Part shown: positions 29,322 to 31,614 of the stretch, in pieces
How positions within the stretch are numbered: the first letter of the stretch is position 1
Layout of the letters: the number at the start of each line of letters is the position of its first letter
Source: RGIG3009 sp964470515
Lineage (GTDB): Bacteria > Bacillota > Clostridia > Oscillospirales > Acutalibacteraceae
Reading direction: 5' to 3'
Length of the DNA: 31,614 nt
NCBI GenBank assembly: GCA_964470515.1
Contig: CAYYDD010000011.1
Span: 1-31,614 of the forward strand
The notes under the pieces: model-generated
Database searches by the model: none
What the model was told of the DNA's origin: nothing
What the model saw: only the letters and a program-made list of their open reading frames with translations
Position numbers and translations under genes: made by a program

Positions 29322-30851
29322 TTGAATCCCAAATTACGAGAAAAAACGCTGGAATCACTTTCCGCGGTTCTCCCCATTACCGGCATCATGCTGCTCATCA
29401 GCATCTTTCTCATCCCGATGCAGCTCGGAACGATGGTGATGTTCTTGGTGGGCGCGGTGATGCTCATTGTCGGTATGGGCTTCTTCCAGCTCGGCGCGGA
29501 GATGTCGATGACCCCCATCGGCGAGGGCATCGGTGTGCAGATCTCCAAAACAAAAAAGATCGGTCTGGTGATGCTCATCGGCTTTATTATGGGTGTCATC
29601 ATCACGGTTTCCGAGCCTGACCTGCAGGTGCTCGCCGAGCAGGTGCCCTCGGTGCCGAATCTGACACTGGTGCTGACGGTCGCGGTCGGCGTGGGCCTTT
29701 TTCTCGACGTAGCGATCATCCGTATTAAATTCCAGATCAGTCTGTCGCGACTGCTCATCGTTCTGTACGTGCTGCTGATCGGTGTCTCCTTTTTTGTTCC
29801 CAAGGAGTTTCTGGCTGTCGCGTTTGACTCCGGCGGCGTGACCACCGGCCCGATGACGGTACCGTTTATTATGGCCATGGGTGTGGGTCTTGCTTCGCTG
29901 CGTAGCGATAAAAACTCCGCGAGCGACAGCTTCGGTCTGGTGGCCCTGTCCAGCATCGGCCCCATCTTAGCCGTGCTACTGCTCGGTTGCTTCTACCATC
30001 CAACCGAGGCGCAGTATTCGCTGGGCGAGGTCGCGTCGGTGGCGACCACACGCGACGTGGCGCAGGTGTTTGCCGTGACCCTGCCGCACTACGCGGCGGA
30101 GGTTTCCGTCTCCTTGCTTCCTATCGTGGCGGTGTTCGCGCTGTTTCAGCTCACCACGCATCGCTACCATAAGCGCCAGTTGGGGCGTATCGTCGTCGGT
30201 ATGATCTATACGTTCGTCGGCCTCGTTCTGTTTTTGTGCGGCGTCAATGTCGGATTCGCGCCGGTGGGTGTGTTCCTCGGCAAGGAGCTGGCCTCACTGC
30301 CGTATAACTGGGTGCTCGTTCCCATCGGTATGCTTATCGGCTACTACATCGTCAAGGCCGAGCCCGCCATCCAGGTGCTCAATCATCAGGTCGAAAACGT
30401 GACCGACGGTGCGATCTCGGTCAAGGCGATGAACCGCGGTATGTCCATCGGTGTTGCGATCAGTATCGGTCTTGCGATGCTGCGCGTGCTGTGGAACGTC
30501 CCGATCCAATGGATCATTGTGCCCGGCTATATCATCGCCTTGGCGATGTCGCTGTTCGTGCCGAATATCTTTGTCGGTATCGCGTTTGACTCGGGCGGCG
30601 TGGCCAGCGGTCCGATGACCTCCACGTTTCTGCTCCCGCTGAGCATCGGCGTTTGCCAAGCCCTCGGCGGCGATCTGATGACCGATGCCTTCGGCGTGGT
30701 CGCGCTGGTCGCACTGACCCCGCTGATCGCCATACAAATGATGGGTCTGGTGTATAAGTACAAGAGCAGCAAGTTGCAGAAAACCACAGTGCCGTACGGC
30801 GGTCTCACCGCAGACAGCGACGATATCATTGATCTGGAGGAGGGTGTCTGA
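29322..30851 (+). CDS. DUF1538 domain membrane protein (probable transporter)
   Basis: A 509-residue polytopic membrane protein with two repeats of the DUF1538 unit. The duplicated signature is LAVAFDSGGVTTGPMTVPF (about 164-182) and VGIAFDSGGVASGPMTSTF (about 423-441), each followed by a conserved D-x-F-G-x-V-A-L block. Internal duplication with a Ser/Gly/Thr-rich motif in each half is typical of secondary transporters with inverted or tandem repeats. The substrate is unknown. The start is TTG with GAAAGGCGG 8 nt upstream. The stop overlaps the PII-like start (TGATG), indicating the two proteins work together. Confidence 0.88.
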   Translation: MNPKLREKTLESLSAVLPITGIMLLISIFLIPMQLGTMVMFLVGAVMLIVGMGFFQLGAEMSMTPIGEGIGVQISKTKKIGLVMLIGFIMGVIITVSEPDLQVLAEQVPSVPNLTLVLTVAVGVGLFLDVAIIRIKFQISLSRLLIVLYVLLIGVSFFVPKEFLAVAFDSGGVTTGPMTVPFIMAMGVGLASLRSDKNSASDSFGLVALSSIGPILAVLLLGCFYHPTEAQYSLGEVASVATTRDVAQVFAVTLPHYAAEVSVSLLPIVAVFALFQLTTHRYHKRQLGRIVVGMIYTFVGLVLFLCGVNVGFAPVGVFLGKELASLPYNWVLVPIGMLIGYYIVKAEPAIQVLNHQVENVTDGAISVKAMNRGMSIGVAISIGLAMLRVLWNVPIQWIIVPGYIIALAMSLFVPNIFVGIAFDSGGVASGPMTSTFLLPLSIGVCQALGGDLMTDAFGVVALVALTPLIAIQMMGLVYKYKSSKLQKTTVPYGGLTADSDDIIDLEEGV

Positions 30852-31534
30852 TGGAACGGAAAGAAGCCTATCAGCTGCTGATGCTGATTGCCACTCCCAA
30901 GCTGGCCGACAAAGCCGCAGATATGTTCCTCAAAAGCGCATTGCCCATCCAGTACCGCCTGAACGCCGAGGGCACGGCTTCCAGCGAAATTATGGATATG
31001 CTGGGTCTGGGCAGCACAGATAAGGCGGTGCTCATCAGCACCGTGCCGCGTTCCTTCGGAAACGCGATGCTCGGCAAGCTGCATTCCGAGCTACGCTTGG
31101 ACGCGGTAAACAGCGGTATCGCGTTTACCATTCCGCTCATCGGCGTGAGCAAGCTGATGCTGCGGATGATGCAACACACCGCCGAGACCGGCGAGTTTCC
31201 GAACAACGGAAAGGATGAGGACAGAATGACAGATACCACATACGCCCTGATCGCGGCGATCGTCAACCGCGGCTTCAGCAACGAAGTGATGGACGCGGCA
31301 CGCATCGCAGGTGCCGGCGGCGGCACGGTCGTGCACAGCCGTAGCATCGGCAGCGAGGAGGTCTCGGGTTTCTGGGGTCTCAGCGTGCAGGAGGAAAAGG
31401 AGATCGTGCTGATCCTCGCCGATCACGACAAAAAGGTGGACATTATGCGCGGTATTAGCGGGAGCTGCGGGATGCACAGCGATGCCAAGGGTATTGTGAT
31501 GGCGCTCCCTATCGACTCGGTGATGGGTATTTAA
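30851..31534 (+). CDS. PII-like protein, apparently two PII domains in tandem
   Basis: A 227-residue cytoplasmic protein; ordinary PII (GlnB/GlnK) is about 112. Residues about 5-105 (AYQLLMLIATPKLADKAADMF...VLISTVP...IAFTIPLIGV) and about 128-225 (TYALIAAIVNRGFSNEVMDAARIAGAGGGTVVHSRSI...EKEIVLILADHDKKVDIMRGI...GIVMALPIDSVMGI) both follow the beta-alpha-beta pattern of PII, the second more canonical. The T-loop region (GSEEVSGFWGLSVQ) is short and has no Tyr, so no uridylylation site is seen. It is translationally coupled to DUF1538 and probably gates that protein in response to a nucleotide or metabolite; that is inference. Confidence 0.82.
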   Translation: MERKEAYQLLMLIATPKLADKAADMFLKSALPIQYRLNAEGTASSEIMDMLGLGSTDKAVLISTVPRSFGNAMLGKLHSELRLDAVNSGIAFTIPLIGVSKLMLRMMQHTAETGEFPNNGKDEDRMTDTTYALIAAIVNRGFSNEVMDAARIAGAGGGTVVHSRSIGSEEVSGFWGLSVQEEKEIVLILADHDKKVDIMRGISGSCGMHSDAKGIVMALPIDSVMGI

Positions 31535-31614
31535 TGGTACTGGAAGGCCTTGAGGACGTTTGAACTGAACCGGTAAAACCGGACAATAGACAAAGTACCC
31601 CCTAACGTAGGATA
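31535..31614 (+). other. Structured 3' end of window
   Basis: No gene is visible in the last 80 bp. GGTACT (31536-31541) pairs with AGTACC (31594-31599), enclosing a small hairpin CCGGT-AAA-ACCGG (31570-31582). There is no U-tract after either stem. It may be part of a leader or RNA element that continues outside the window. Confidence 0.3.

Noticed and set aside
1..31614. CRISPR arrays, transposases, toxin-antitoxin pairs or phage structural genes
   Set aside because: I looked for regularly spaced direct repeats and for family motifs on both strands and found none that can be supported.

Overview
The window (GC roughly 55-60% by eye) looks like a chromosomal segment of a Clostridia-class Firmicute, most likely an uncultured gut Oscillospirales/Ruminococcaceae-type bacterium. 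Reasons: AGGAGG-type ribosome sites, sigma-A promoters with exact 17-bp spacers, DUF3793-flavodoxin, DegV, DUF2975-XRE and YfhO genes, an EpsG/Wzx capsule cluster with an F420-hydrogenase-beta-type protein and a pyruvyl transferase, and a DUF1538-PII pair. No phage, transposase, CRISPR array or rRNA is visible.

Left arm (1-11,040, all + strand). A palindrome-rich intergenic repeat precedes a WG-repeat lipoprotein. Then come a small zinc-ribbon protein with an ABM-fold monooxygenase, a DUF3793-flavodoxin operon behind paired GTTAGC-N4-GCTAAC palindromes (probably metal/iron control), and a MarR-DegV-HAD operon with a FabT-like palindrome over its start site. Next is a tightly coupled five-gene operon behind an attenuator-like leader: two GT8 glycosyltransferases, two PlsC-type acyltransferases and a DegV fatty-acid-binding protein. 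I read it as a candidate glycolipid or acylated-glycan pathway. A flavoprotein and a Nim-like FMN protein end the arm.

Middle (11,041-18,190). A structured, gene-poor region includes a minus-strand small protein with an operator-like palindrome in its promoter, and an AT-rich patch (about 11,820-12,440) next to tRNA-Pro(CGG) with a possible integrase remnant. Then come a large YfhO membrane protein (+), and on the minus strand dus, an XRE regulator, a DUF2975 membrane protein and an N-acetylmuramoyl-L-alanine amidase.

Polysaccharide cluster (28,930 down to 18,323, minus strand). One strong extended -10 promoter drives GT2, EpsG-type polymerase, GT2, GT32-like transferase, GT2, pyruvyl transferase, Wzx-type flippase, FrhB-like protein, a separate 2x[4Fe-4S] ferredoxin, GT2, and UDP-GlcNAc 2-epimerase. 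The central genes (about 20,283-25,107) have visibly lower GC, as expected for a swapped serotype-specific core. The ferredoxin gene is split from, and lies downstream of, the catalytic gene it is normally fused to. No initiating phosphoglycosyltransferase or chain-length regulator is present here.

Right end (29,284-31,614, + strand). A DUF1538 membrane protein is translationally coupled to a 227-residue protein that looks like two PII-type domains in tandem, a candidate PII-gated transporter. An AraC-type HTH remnant lies between it and the capsule promoter.
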